Shown piece by piece: positions 1 through 7,936 of a stretch of 64,000 bases of DNA. A program made the position numbers and the translations under genes. The stretch comes from Pseudomonadota bacterium (lineage in GTDB: Bacteria > Pseudomonadota > Gammaproteobacteria > Burkholderiales > Burkholderiaceae_C): the NCBI GenBank assembly GCA_018241265.1, contig JAFEEF010000064.1:18501-82500 (forward strand). The letters run 5' to 3'. Position 1 is the stretch's first letter; each line of letters opens with the position of its first letter. Under the pieces are notes generated by a model. It was given only the letters and a program-made list of their open reading frames with translations. It ran no database searches and had not been told where the DNA came from.

Positions 1-682
1 TGCGATGCGTGCGGCGCGCGAGCTTGGGCGTGCCGGTCGTGCCGCCGGTGTGGAAGTACGATGCGACGTCGTTCGCGCCGGGCGGCTGCTTCGTGAGCAG
101 TCGATCGGCGGGCTGCTGCGCGCAGAGCTGGTCGAAGTCGACCGCCCAGGACGGGCAGGGCTCGTCGCCGCCGACGCGCACGATCGCCGCGAGCGACGGC
201 ACGCTGCCGCGCAGCGCCTCGACCTTCTCCCACACGCCGGGCGTCGCCTGGCGGCCCCAGGCGACGAGCACGCGCGTGCCGGCCGCTTCGAGAATGCCGC
301 GGATGTGGTCGATCTCGAGGAACGGGTTGATCGGGTTGACGATGCCCGCCGCTTCGGCGCCCCACAGCACGAAGTGCGTCTCCGGCAGGTTGGGCAGCAG
401 GTACGACACGACGCTGCCGCGCCCGATGCCGAGGCCGTCGAACGCATTCGCCGCCCGAGTGATGCGCGCGAGCAGCTCGCGGTAGCTGTAGGTGCGCTCG
501 CCGTCGGCCGGATCGCCGGTCGGCACGAAGGTCAGCGCCGGCGTATCGGGCGTTGCCGCGGCCTGGCGCGCGATCGCCGCATAGCTCGACACCGGCTCGG
601 CGAGCCTGTCGTCGACCGGGATGCGCTCGATCGCCTCGATGTCCTCCAGGGTGCGAAGAGGCGCGCGTACCGATGTCGCCAT
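1..682 (-). CDS. AMP-dependent acyl-CoA synthetase, N-terminal part (cut by window edge)
   Basis: About 227 N-terminal residues are visible, reading leftward from ATG at 682. They show the ANL-family adenylation fold, with the phosphate-binding loop FHTGGTTGTPKL near residues 210–221, where the family has a S/T-G-T-T-G-x-P-K motif. Such enzymes activate a carboxylic acid to acyl-AMP and then acyl-CoA. The start is 2 bases after the stop of the upstream reductase gene, so it is the last visible gene of a four-gene minus-strand operon. The substrate cannot be told from this part; a fatty or alicyclic acid is an inference from the SDR partners. The C-terminal domain lies outside the window. Confidence 0.88.
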   Translation of the reverse strand, partial: MATSVRAPLRTLEDIEAIERIPVDDRLAEPVSSYAAIARQAAATPDTPALTFVPTGDPADGERTYSYRELLARITRAANAFDGLGIGRGSVVSYLLPNLPETHFVLWGAEAAGIVNPINPFLEIDHIRGILEAAGTRVLVAWGRQATPGVWEKVEALRGSVPSLAAIVRVGGDEPCPSWAVDFDQLCAQQPADRLLTKQPPGANDVASYFHTGGTTGTPKLARRTHR

Positions 683-684
683 CG

Positions 685-1812
685 TCAGTCGTGGACCGTG
701 AGGACCGGCTTTTGCACCAGGCCGAAGCTGCGCAGCACGCCGAGCAGCTCGTGGTGGCCGAACGCCTGGCAACCGGATGCGAAGCCGACCTTCTTCTGCG
801 CGCCCTGCAGCAGCGCCTGCGCCGCATAGGCCTGCAGCAGGCCGGTCTGCTTGTAGTTGGAGTTGCCGTAGATCACGCAATGCGCACGGCCGAGCGGGCC
901 TTGCGCATGCACGGAATCGACCGACTTGTTGATGCGCGGGTTCTCGCGCGGCGGCATCGTGTTCATCACGCCGGCCGCGGTCTGCGCGAGCGCCGCGTAG
1001 CGGTCGTCGCTGTTCATGCCTTCGGTGGCCTTGAGCGCGGCCTCGACGATCTTCGGCACGCCCAGCATCAGCGGCTTGTTGAACACGCCGCCCAGCACCT
1101 TGACGTTGGCGACGCGCGGATCGCGGCGGAACCAGATCGGATGCGACGTGCCGCCCCATGGCAGCGCGAGCGCCATCTCGTGCTGGCCGGGGATCGCGAG
1201 CTGGTAGAGGCCGGCGTCGGCCTGCCACTCGACGAGCTGGCGCTGCTGCAGGTGGTAGGCCTTCGACGTCGCGGCGTTGACGAGGATGGTCTGCGTCGAC
1301 GCGATCGTCGGGCTGCCGCCCCAGAACACCGCGATGTCGAGCGTGTCGAGCCCGGGCGTGTCGAGGCAGAGCTGCGCGGCGATCTCGCCGGTCGTGTACA
1401 TCTGCGCGATGCCGGGCGCGAGCAGCAGGCCGGCCGCGGCGAAGCGTGCGCCGTATTCGTTGTCGAGCAGGATCAGCCAGTCCTGCTCGCCCGTCGTGTC
1501 GGTGTAGTGGCACTTCGCCGCCAGGCAAGCCTGGACCACTTCGGGTCCGAACTTCGAGAACGGGCCGACGGTGTTCAGCACGACCGATGCGCCCTGGAAC
1601 AGCTTGGTCAGCGCGTCGACGTTGTGGGCGACCTCGGCGATCTCGTAGTCGGCCGTCTCGATGCCGGCGACGTTGGACTTCATCGACGCATCGAGCCGCT
1701 CGCGGCTGCGTCCGGCGGCGATGAACGGGATGTTGTACTCGCGCAGGTACTCGCAGACGAGGCGGCCGGTGTAGCCGCTCGCGCCATAGACGACGACGGG
1801 CTTCTTGCTCAT
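685..1812 (-). CDS. Saccharopine dehydrogenase-like NAD(P)-binding reductase
   Basis: A 375-residue protein with an N-terminal Rossmann motif GASGYTG at residues 10–16, as in the saccharopine-dehydrogenase / trans-acting enoyl reductase superfamily. It carries the conserved NTVGPF and TDTTGEQDW-type segments of that group. It has no membrane segment. A GGAGA Shine-Dalgarno lies 7 bases before ATG 1812. It is the third gene of the SDR–SDR–reductase–ligase cluster, so it probably reduces or isomerises an intermediate of the same pathway. True saccharopine dehydrogenase activity is unlikely because no lysine-pathway genes are nearby. The specific reaction is unknown. Confidence 0.8.
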   Translation of the reverse strand: MSKKPVVVYGASGYTGRLVCEYLREYNIPFIAAGRSRERLDASMKSNVAGIETADYEIAEVAHNVDALTKLFQGASVVLNTVGPFSKFGPEVVQACLAAKCHYTDTTGEQDWLILLDNEYGARFAAAGLLLAPGIAQMYTTGEIAAQLCLDTPGLDTLDIAVFWGGSPTIASTQTILVNAATSKAYHLQQRQLVEWQADAGLYQLAIPGQHEMALALPWGGTSHPIWFRRDPRVANVKVLGGVFNKPLMLGVPKIVEAALKATEGMNSDDRYAALAQTAAGVMNTMPPRENPRINKSVDSVHAQGPLGRAHCVIYGNSNYKQTGLLQAYAAQALLQGAQKKVGFASGCQAFGHHELLGVLRSFGLVQKPVLTVHD

Positions 1813-1839
1813 GGACAGGTCTCCGATGTGGTGTGGGGG

Positions 1840-2610
1840 TCAGAGCAGCGACGCGCGCACGCCGCCGTCGACGACGTACGCGCCGCCGTTGCAGAAGCTC
1901 GAGCGCTCGCTCGCGAGGAAGACCGCGAGCCGCGCGACTTCATCGGGCTTGCCGTAGCGGCCCTGGCGCGCCGCGATCAGCGCATCGAACGGCATCGGCA
2001 ACTGCAGCAGGGTCTCGAACTCGGCCTTGCGCGGCGTGACCATGTCGGTTTCGATGAACGCCGGCAGGATCGCGTTGACGCGCACGCCGTGGCCGCGCAG
2101 TTCGGTCGCCGCGGTCTGCGTCAGCGACATCACGCCGGCCTTGGCGGCCGCGTAGTGGCCGATCAGCGCGCAGGCGGCCTGCGCCGTCACCGAGCACATC
2201 GTGACGATCGCGCCGCTCTTCTGGCCCATCATCACCGGCGCCGCGTAGCGCAGGCACAGGAACACGCCGTCGAGGTTCACCGACGTGACCTCGCGCCACT
2301 GCTCGTAGCTCATCGTCGCGAGCGGCGCGAGGTTCGCGACGCCGGCGTTCGGCACCATGACGTCGAGGCGTCCATGCGCATCGACCGTCTTCGCGACGAG
2401 CGCTTCGACGGCTTTCGGATCGCGCACGTCGCAGGCGACGGCTCGTGCGCCGGCCAGGCTCTGCGCGACGCGCTCGGCGGACGCGAGGTCGATGTCGGAC
2501 ACGACGACGCGCGCGCCTTCGGCGGCATAGGCGCGTGCGACGGCCTCGCCGAGACCGCGTCCGGCGCCGGTGACGATCGCGACCTTGTCCTTCAGGAGTT
2601 CGGTGTTCAT
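1840..2610 (-). CDS. SDR family oxidoreductase (copy 2 of a paralogous pair)
   Basis: A classical short-chain dehydrogenase of 256 residues. It has TGAGRGLG at residues 14–21 for cofactor binding, NAG at 88–90, Ser140, and the catalytic Tyr153-x-x-x-Lys157. The acidic residue after beta-2 (SDID) suggests NAD(H) preference. The start is ATG 2610 with GGAGAT about 6 bases upstream; the frame is open further upstream, but that stretch lies in the intergenic gap and the neighbouring gene. It lies 13 bases after the stop of a second SDR and shares with it an unusual C-terminal segment (FDAL-x-A, then VDGG/LDGG ending in LL), so the pair looks like an old tandem duplication. Confidence 0.87.
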   Translation of the reverse strand: MNTELLKDKVAIVTGAGRGLGEAVARAYAAEGARVVVSDIDLASAERVAQSLAGARAVACDVRDPKAVEALVAKTVDAHGRLDVMVPNAGVANLAPLATMSYEQWREVTSVNLDGVFLCLRYAAPVMMGQKSGAIVTMCSVTAQAACALIGHYAAAKAGVMSLTQTAATELRGHGVRVNAILPAFIETDMVTPRKAEFETLLQLPMPFDALIAARQGRYGKPDEVARLAVFLASERSSFCNGGAYVVDGGVRASLL

Positions 2611-2623
2611 CTGCGGATCTCCT

Positions 2624-3385
2624 TCAGAGCAGGCCGGCCGCCAAGCCGCCGTCGAGCACGTAGTGGGCACCGGTGGTCCAGGACGCATCGTCCGACGCGA
2701 GGAACGCGACCATCTCGGCCACTTCCTCCACGGTGCCGAGCCGCCCCTGCTTCATCGCGACGAGCGCATCGAAAGGCACGCCGACCGCGGCCTCGACCGT
2801 CGGCACGAGGCGCTCGACCATCTTCGTGCCGACGAAGCCCGGGCAGACCGCGTTGACCCTGATCCCGGTCGGCCGCAGCTCGACCGCGGCCACGCGCGTG
2901 AGCTGGATCACCGCCGCCTTGGAGGCGCAGTACGAGCCGAACAGCGGCGCGCCGCCGACGCCGGCGAGCGACGACATGTTGACGATCGCGCCGCGGCCCG
3001 ACGCGACGAGCGCCTGCAGCGAGTGCTTCATGCCGAGGAAGACGCCCTTGACGTTGATCGCCATCAGGCGCTCGAACTCTTCCTCGCTCTGCTCGAACAG
3101 CGGCTTGACGACCTCGATGCCGGCGTTGTTGACCAGCGTGTCCATGCCGCCGAAGGCGGCCACGGTGGCGTCGACGGCGCGCGTGAAGTCGGCACCCGAC
3201 GTGACGTTGCAATGCACGGAGCGCGCATTCGGGCCGAGCGAGTCGGCCGCTTGTGCGGCACCGGCTTCGTCGATGTCGGCCAGCATCACCTGGGCGCCGC
3301 GCGCGATGAACAGCGTCGCGATGGCGCGTCCCAGGCCTTGCGCCGCGCCGGTCACGAGGGCACGGCGGCCGTGGAGGTCGGTCAT
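2624..3385 (-). CDS. SDR family oxidoreductase (copy 1 of a paralogous pair)
   Basis: A classical SDR of 253 residues with TGAAQGLG at residues 12–19, NNAGIE, and a Tyr-Cys-Ala-Ser-Lys active site. The start ATG 3385 has GGAGA five bases upstream. It is the first SDR of the catabolic-looking cluster: SDR, SDR, saccharopine-type reductase, acyl-CoA synthetase, with gaps of 13, 27 and 2 bases. Divergence from the second SDR over the central region suggests the two act on different hydroxyl/keto positions or stereoisomers of one carbon skeleton (inference). Confidence 0.87.
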   Translation of the reverse strand: MTDLHGRRALVTGAAQGLGRAIATLFIARGAQVMLADIDEAGAAQAADSLGPNARSVHCNVTSGADFTRAVDATVAAFGGMDTLVNNAGIEVVKPLFEQSEEEFERLMAINVKGVFLGMKHSLQALVASGRGAIVNMSSLAGVGGAPLFGSYCASKAAVIQLTRVAAVELRPTGIRVNAVCPGFVGTKMVERLVPTVEAAVGVPFDALVAMKQGRLGTVEEVAEMVAFLASDDASWTTGAHYVLDGGLAAGLL

Positions 3386-3524
3386 GAATGTCTCCGGTCG
3401 ATGCGCCGTCGCAGCCCGTGGCGCCGGCGTCATGAAGGGAGATTCGACCATCCGGGCCGACAGCGGCGGCCCCACCGAAAGGTTGGTTTAGCGTGCTGCG
3501 GTGCAGCAGGAACGCGTCGCTTCT
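3386..3524 (-). other. 139-bp gap between DUF2917 gene and SDR operon
   Basis: The gap holds no convincing gene. The two flanking genes run the same way, so it may contain either an internal promoter for the SDR operon or a weak attenuator. I could not pick a convincing -10/-35 pair or a T-tailed hairpin. Confidence 0.4.
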
Positions 3525-3785
3525 TCAGTGGTGCGGCGTCCTGCCGCCGCCATCGACGTCCAGCAGCAGGAAGCTCGCATCGTCGAGCGCCGATACCAGC
3601 ACCGGGCCCGGCCCGTCGACGGTGTAGCCCTCGCCGGCATCGAGCACGATGTCCCGCAGGTCGTGGTCGAGCGTGATCCAGAGCGATCCGTGCAAGCTCT
3701 CGATGCGACGCCCCGCGCCGTGCGTGAGCCGCATCACATCGCCCTTGTCCAGATGGCGCCGGGCCGCGATCAGGTCGACGTTCAT
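3525..3785 (-). CDS. DUF2917 domain-containing small protein
   Basis: An 86-residue protein matching the DUF2917 pattern: a short, beta-rich domain with an HGxGRRIESLHG-like segment, ITLDHDLRDIVLDAGEGY, and a C-terminal run of small hydrophobic strands. ATG 3785 is preferred because GGAGG sits six bases upstream; the frame is open further upstream but would run into the divergent promoter. Function is unknown for this family. It is divergent from a GcvA-like LysR gene, an arrangement I recall as common in Burkholderiales, so the regulator probably controls it. Confidence 0.8.
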   Translation of the reverse strand: MNVDLIAARRHLDKGDVMRLTHGAGRRIESLHGSLWITLDHDLRDIVLDAGEGYTVDGPGPVLVSALDDASFLLLDVDGGGRTPHH

Positions 3786-3866
3786 GGAGATCCTCCGGTG
3801 CATGTGCGCTGCGCATGTCAGCGATGGCCGCACTTTGCGCGCCCTACCTCGTGCGCTCAAACGGTA

Positions 3867-3889
3867 TTCGCGCATCGCTTGCATGCGAA
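3867..3889. promoter_or_regulatory. Candidate LysR operator in divergent intergenic region
   Basis: An interrupted inverted repeat TTCGC-N13-GCGAA (3867–3871 and 3885–3889) contains the T-N11-A spacing typical of LysR-type sites. It is followed by TAGAAT at 3892–3897, a plausible -10 for the plus-strand regulator gene at 3918. No good -35 is visible. This is a position-based inference. Confidence 0.35.
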
Positions 3890-3917
3890 ACTAGAATGCG
3901 AAACCGGGGGGCAGACG

Positions 3918-4835
3918 ATGCGCCGCTATGACCTTCCGCCGCTCGACCAGCTCGAGGCCTTCGAGTCGGCGGCGCGCCACCTGAGCTTCACGAAGGCCGC
4001 CGACGAGCTCGCGCTGACGCAGTCGGCGATCAGCCGGCAGATCGCGCGCCTCGAGGATCACTACGCGCTGCCGCTGTTCCGCCGCCTGCACCGCGCGCTC
4101 CGCCTGACCGACGAAGGGCAGACCCTCTACCGCGCGATCGACACCGTGCTCGGCCACCTGCACCAGATCGGCGGCGAACTGCGGCGCGACCGGCGGCCGC
4201 GTCCGGTGTCGGTGACGACGACGCCGGGGTTCGCCGGTCTGTGGCTGATCCCGCGCCTGTCGGCATTCACCGCGGGGCAGCCGAACGTCGACGTGCGGCT
4301 GTCGGCCACCTACCAACTCGCCAACCTGCACCGCGACGGCTATGACCTCGCGATCCGCTATGCGACCGAGGACGTCGCCGGCCCGCATGCCGAGCTGCTG
4401 TTCGACGACACCGTGCTGCCGGTCTGCAGCCCGCGCCTGCTGCGCGACCCGGCGCGGCCGCTGAAGGAGCCGGCCGACCTGCGCCACCACGTGCTGCTGC
4501 ACCAGGACGAAGGCAAGGGCGGCGACATGCAGGACTGGCCGATCTGGCTGCGCGCGATGAAGCTCGACGACCTGAAGCCCGCCGGCATCATGCACTTCGA
4601 GCAGTTCGACCAGCTGATCACCGCGGCGGTCAGCGGGCAGGGCGTGGCGCTGGGCCGCATTCCGCTGCTCGACCGGATGCTGAAGGAGCGCAAGCTCGTC
4701 GCGCCGTTCAAGAAGAGCGTCGCATCGCCGCGCAGCTACTACCTGATCGTCGCCGAGGGCGCCGGCAAGAAGCCCGACGTGCAGGCTTTCGCGGACTGGC
4801 TGCGGCTGGAGGCGCGCGCGGTGAGCCAGGGGTGA
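3918..4835 (+). CDS. LysR-type transcriptional regulator (GcvA-like)
   Basis: A 305-residue LysR regulator. The N-terminal winged helix-turn-helix (about residues 8–66) includes FTKAADELALTQSAISRQI, and residues from about 90 on form the two-lobed effector domain, with a GLWLIPRL segment seen in GcvA-like members. The start at ATG 3918 places the HTH at its usual position; the longer open frame upstream overlaps the opposite gene. It is divergent from the DUF2917 gene with 132 bases between starts, which suggests control of that gene, possibly of the SDR operon beyond it, and autoregulation. The effector is unknown; GcvA function is unlikely since gcv genes here are riboswitch-controlled. Confidence 0.9.
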   Translation: MRRYDLPPLDQLEAFESAARHLSFTKAADELALTQSAISRQIARLEDHYALPLFRRLHRALRLTDEGQTLYRAIDTVLGHLHQIGGELRRDRRPRPVSVTTTPGFAGLWLIPRLSAFTAGQPNVDVRLSATYQLANLHRDGYDLAIRYATEDVAGPHAELLFDDTVLPVCSPRLLRDPARPLKEPADLRHHVLLHQDEGKGGDMQDWPIWLRAMKLDDLKPAGIMHFEQFDQLITAAVSGQGVALGRIPLLDRMLKERKLVAPFKKSVASPRSYYLIVAEGAGKKPDVQAFADWLRLEARAVSQG

Positions 4836-5066
4836 CGCGCCCGCGCTGAAATCTTCCGTACGACCCAACGACGGCGGCCGGCAGGCGCGGACGCCGGCCG
4901 GCCGCTGGGCGCCGAGGCGCCGTCGCTCAGCGCTTCCGGGCGGGCGTCGTCTTGACCGCGGCGGTCCCGCCCGCAGGCGTCAGCGAGGTCGCGCTGGTCG
5001 GCACGCCGGTCACGAACGCCCGGCGGATCGTGCGGCCGCACGCGGCCGACCCCAGTGAGCGGCCGC
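4836..5066. other. 231-bp intergenic region, convergent ends
   Basis: It lies between the stops of the LysR gene and the CoA-transferase gene. It contains GC-rich inverted repeats (GGCCGGC … GCCGGCC around 4875–4902, and GGCGCCGAGGCGCC near 4908) that could fold, but no T-run follows on either strand. A minus-strand open frame of about 45 codons ends at 4927, but it only extends a shadow frame of the neighbouring gene and has no start signal. Confidence 0.4.
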
Positions 5067-6128
5067 TCAGCGATCGGGCAGCGGCGTGAAGCGCGGTGCC
5101 GGCCGTGCCTGCAGCGCGCCGCGACTTGTTACGCGAAACACGTCGCGCTGCCGGTTGTGCGGATGGCGGGCCGCTTCGTCGAGGCTCAAGACCGGCGCGA
5201 AACAGACGTCGCTGCCTTCGAGCAAATCGCACCAGTGCGCGCGCGGCCGGCTGCGGAACAGCTCGGCGAAGCGGCGCTTCAGCGCGGGCCAGCCGGTCGT
5301 GTCGTATTGCGCGGCCGGATCGACGTCGGCCAGGCCGAGCCGCTCGAGCAGCAACGCGTAGAACTGCGGCTCGAGGGCGCCCAGGGTCACATGGCCGCCG
5401 TCGGCGCATTCGTAGACATCGTAGAACGGCGAGTCGTGGAACGGGCTGGGCGCGCCGGCGTCGATCTGGCCGGCGGCCTTGATCCAGTGCACCAAGGTGC
5501 CGAGCACCGCGACGATGTCGACGATGGCCGCATCGACCACGCAGCCGCGGCCGTTGCGATGCGCATCCAGCACGCCGCAGGCGATGCCGAACGCCAGCCC
5601 GAGCGCGCCGCCGGCATCGCCGATCACGGTGGGCGGCACGATGGGAGCCGCGCCGGGCTGCTTCGACAGCGCGAGCAGGCCGGTCAGTGCCACGTAGTTC
5701 AAGTCGTGGCCGGCGGCCTGCGCGAGCGGTCCGTCCTGGCCCCAGCCGGTCATGCGGCCGTAGACCAGGCGCGGATGGCGTGCCGCGCAATCGGCCGGAC
5801 CCAGGCCGAGCCGCTCCATCACGCCCGGCCGGTTGCCTTCGATCAGCGCATCGGCGCCGGCCACGAGGTCGAGCGCCTGCGCGACGCCGGCCGGCGCCTT
5901 CAGGTCGATGACGACGAGTTCCTTGCCGGCGCGCAGCGGGCTGTCGCCGGTGCCGCCCAGGCGCTCGGCGACGCCCGGTCCGCCTGGTCCACCCTTCGGC
6001 GGGCGCACGACGAGGCTGACGTGCGCGCCCATGTCGGCCAGCATGCGGCCGGCCAATGGCCCCGGGCCCAGGCCCTCGAACTCGACGATGCGCACGCCTT
6101 CGAGCGGGCGCCGCGGTGCGGCCGTCAC
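5067..6128 (-). CDS. CaiB/BaiF family CoA-transferase (class III)
   Basis: A 353-residue class III CoA-transferase / alpha-methylacyl-CoA racemase-type protein. It shows the N-terminal GVRIVEFEGLGPGPLAG segment, GADALIEGNRPGVMERLGLG, YGRMTGWGQDGP and the GHDLNY motif carrying the catalytic aspartate. The start is GTG 6128, which overlaps the stop of the FAD oxidase by four bases (GTGA). Racemase is favoured over formyl-CoA transferase by overall resemblance, but this is uncertain. It probably supplies or consumes a 2-methyl- or 2-hydroxyacyl-CoA for the same pathway as the upstream oxidase. Confidence 0.87.
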   Translation of the reverse strand: MTAAPRRPLEGVRIVEFEGLGPGPLAGRMLADMGAHVSLVVRPPKGGPGGPGVAERLGGTGDSPLRAGKELVVIDLKAPAGVAQALDLVAGADALIEGNRPGVMERLGLGPADCAARHPRLVYGRMTGWGQDGPLAQAAGHDLNYVALTGLLALSKQPGAAPIVPPTVIGDAGGALGLAFGIACGVLDAHRNGRGCVVDAAIVDIVAVLGTLVHWIKAAGQIDAGAPSPFHDSPFYDVYECADGGHVTLGALEPQFYALLLERLGLADVDPAAQYDTTGWPALKRRFAELFRSRPRAHWCDLLEGSDVCFAPVLSLDEAARHPHNRQRDVFRVTSRGALQARPAPRFTPLPDR

Positions 6129-7525
6129 AGCACGCGCCCCGGATTGAGCCGCCCGTGCGGATCGAGCGCGGCCTTGACCGCGCGCATCAGCTTCAATGCC
6201 ACCGGCGACTTGCGTTCGGCAAGCTCCGCGCGCTTCAACACGCCGATGCCGTGCTCGGCCGAGATCGACCCGCCATGACGCCCGACGAGGTCGTACACGA
6301 TGCGGTTCGCGCGCGCTTCGCCGGCATCGAGGAACGCCCGCGCCTCGACGCCCGGCGGTCCTTGCAGGTTGTAGTGCAGGTTGCCGTCGCCGAGGTGGCC
6401 GAAGTTCACCAGTTGCGATCCCGGAAAGGCCGCCAGCAACGCCGCGTCGGCCTCCGCGACGAACGCCGGGACCGCGGAGACCGGCAGCGCGATGTCGTGC
6501 TTGATGTTCGGTCCTTCGTCGGCCTGGGCGAGCGGTATGGCCTCGCGCAGGTGCCACATCGCGTTCGATTGCTCGAGGCTGGTCGCCACCGCCGCGTCGC
6601 CGACGATGCCGCGTTCGAGCGCCGTCTCGAGCAGCGCCTCGAACACGGTGCGCGCATGCGCCTCGCTCTCGGCATCGGACTGCTCGAGCAGCACCGTCCA
6701 GGCGGTCGGCGCCAGCGGCTGCTGGAGCTGCGGACAGTGCTTGCGGACGAGGTCGAGCGCATGCCGGCCCATCACCTCGAAGCCGGTCAGCGCGGGGCCG
6801 AGCCGGGCGCGCGCCAGGTCGAGCAGGTCGACCGCGGCGGCGAGCGTCGGCACGGCCGCCAGCGCGGTCGAGACCGCGGCCGGCCGCGCATAGAGCTTGA
6901 GCGTCGCCGCGGTGATGATGCCGAGCGTGCCTTCGCTGCCGATGTAGAGATCGCGCAGGTCGTAGCCGGTGTTGTCCTTGCGCAGGCCCGACAGGCCGTC
7001 CCAGACCTCGCCGTCGGCCGTCACGACCTCGATGCCGAGGCAGAGCTCGCGCGCATTGCCGTAGCGCAGCACCTGCGTGCCGCCGGCGTTGGTGCCGAGG
7101 TTGCCGCCTATCGTGCAGCTGCCTTCGGCCGCGAGGCTGAGCGGGAACAGCAGGCCGTGCTGCGCCGCCGTCTCCTGCACCGATTGCAGGATGCAGCCGG
7201 CTTCGACGGTGAGCGTCTGGTTCGCGCTGTCGATCGCGCGGACCTTGTTCATGCGGCCGAGGTTCAGCAGCACCTGCGAGCCCGTCGCATCGGGCACCGA
7301 GCCGCCGACCAGGCCGGTGTTGCCGCCCTGCGTGACGATCGACGTCGCGTGCTCGGCGCACAGGTGCACGATGCCCGCGACCTCGGCCGTCGTGGCCGGG
7401 CGCACGACGGCGAGCGCGCGGCCGCGGAAGCGCTTGCGCCAGTCGATCTGATACGCGCTCAGGTCTCCGTCGGTCAGCACATGGGATGCGCCGACGGTGT
7501 CGCGCAGGCGATCGACGAGGTTCAT
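6125..7525 (-). CDS. FAD-binding oxidoreductase (GlcD / D-2-hydroxyacid dehydrogenase type)
   Basis: A 466-residue flavoprotein with a PCMH-type FAD domain: VTQGGNTGLVGGS around residues 75–87, EGSCTIGGNLGTNAGG, and GSEGTLGIIT. The C-terminal FAD-oxidase domain carries HLGDGNLHYN and EHGIG, typical of GlcD, D-lactate and D-2-hydroxyglutarate dehydrogenases. It oxidises a D-2-hydroxy acid to the 2-oxo acid; the exact substrate cannot be read. Its ATG overlaps the stop of the DUF2069 gene and its stop overlaps the CaiB-type gene's GTG, so the three are translationally coupled. It has no C-terminal extension or Fe-S motif; glcE/glcF are absent, so it probably works alone. Confidence 0.9.
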   Translation of the reverse strand: MNLVDRLRDTVGASHVLTDGDLSAYQIDWRKRFRGRALAVVRPATTAEVAGIVHLCAEHATSIVTQGGNTGLVGGSVPDATGSQVLLNLGRMNKVRAIDSANQTLTVEAGCILQSVQETAAQHGLLFPLSLAAEGSCTIGGNLGTNAGGTQVLRYGNARELCLGIEVVTADGEVWDGLSGLRKDNTGYDLRDLYIGSEGTLGIITAATLKLYARPAAVSTALAAVPTLAAAVDLLDLARARLGPALTGFEVMGRHALDLVRKHCPQLQQPLAPTAWTVLLEQSDAESEAHARTVFEALLETALERGIVGDAAVATSLEQSNAMWHLREAIPLAQADEGPNIKHDIALPVSAVPAFVAEADAALLAAFPGSQLVNFGHLGDGNLHYNLQGPPGVEARAFLDAGEARANRIVYDLVGRHGGSISAEHGIGVLKRAELAERKSPVALKLMRAVKAALDPHGRLNPGRVL

Positions 7526-7929
7526 CCGACACGTTCCTTCAGGGGCGGTTGCGGCGGCGCGGCCTCGCGCGCCTGCCGCAAGCGCCAGCGCACATGCGCG
7601 CCGCAGGCCGCGAACAGGACGAGGCACAGCACGATCTCGATCATCGCGAGCCGCGCGCCCGGGCCGCTTTCGCTCGTCGCCCGCACCGCGCCTTCGGCGA
7701 AGTAGACCCACACCAGGAGGCTCAGCCAGCGGTAGGTGTAGAGCCGCCCGCGCGCGATGCCGGCGAGCGGAATGACGAGCGGAACGACCTTCAGCGCGAG
7801 CGTGCCGCGGCCGGTCGGCGCGAGCCACAGCTCCCACGCGAGGCCGAGCGCGATCAGGCCGGCGAGGCTCGCCACCGCTGCGGCGCGCGTCCAGGCGAGC
7901 GGGCTCGGCAGGGCGGAGGTGGCAGTCAT
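7522..7929 (-). CDS. DUF2069 integral membrane protein
   Basis: A 135-residue protein with four predicted hydrophobic helices (about residues 12–32, 43–61, 66–83, 92–112) and the conserved YTYRWLSLLVWVYF segment of the DUF2069 family. Function is unknown. ATG 7929 lies only seven bases from the divergent YihY start. The stop overlaps the FAD oxidase start (ATGA). Confidence 0.85.
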   Translation of the reverse strand: MTATSALPSPLAWTRAAAVASLAGLIALGLAWELWLAPTGRGTLALKVVPLVIPLAGIARGRLYTYRWLSLLVWVYFAEGAVRATSESGPGARLAMIEIVLCLVLFAACGAHVRWRLRQAREAAPPQPPLKERVG

Positions 7930-7936
7930 CGAGCCT

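Noticed and set aside
4927..5066. Possible short minus-strand gene after the CoA-transferase
   Set aside because: Only the tail of a shadow frame; no start codon with a Shine-Dalgarno and no recognisable sequence.
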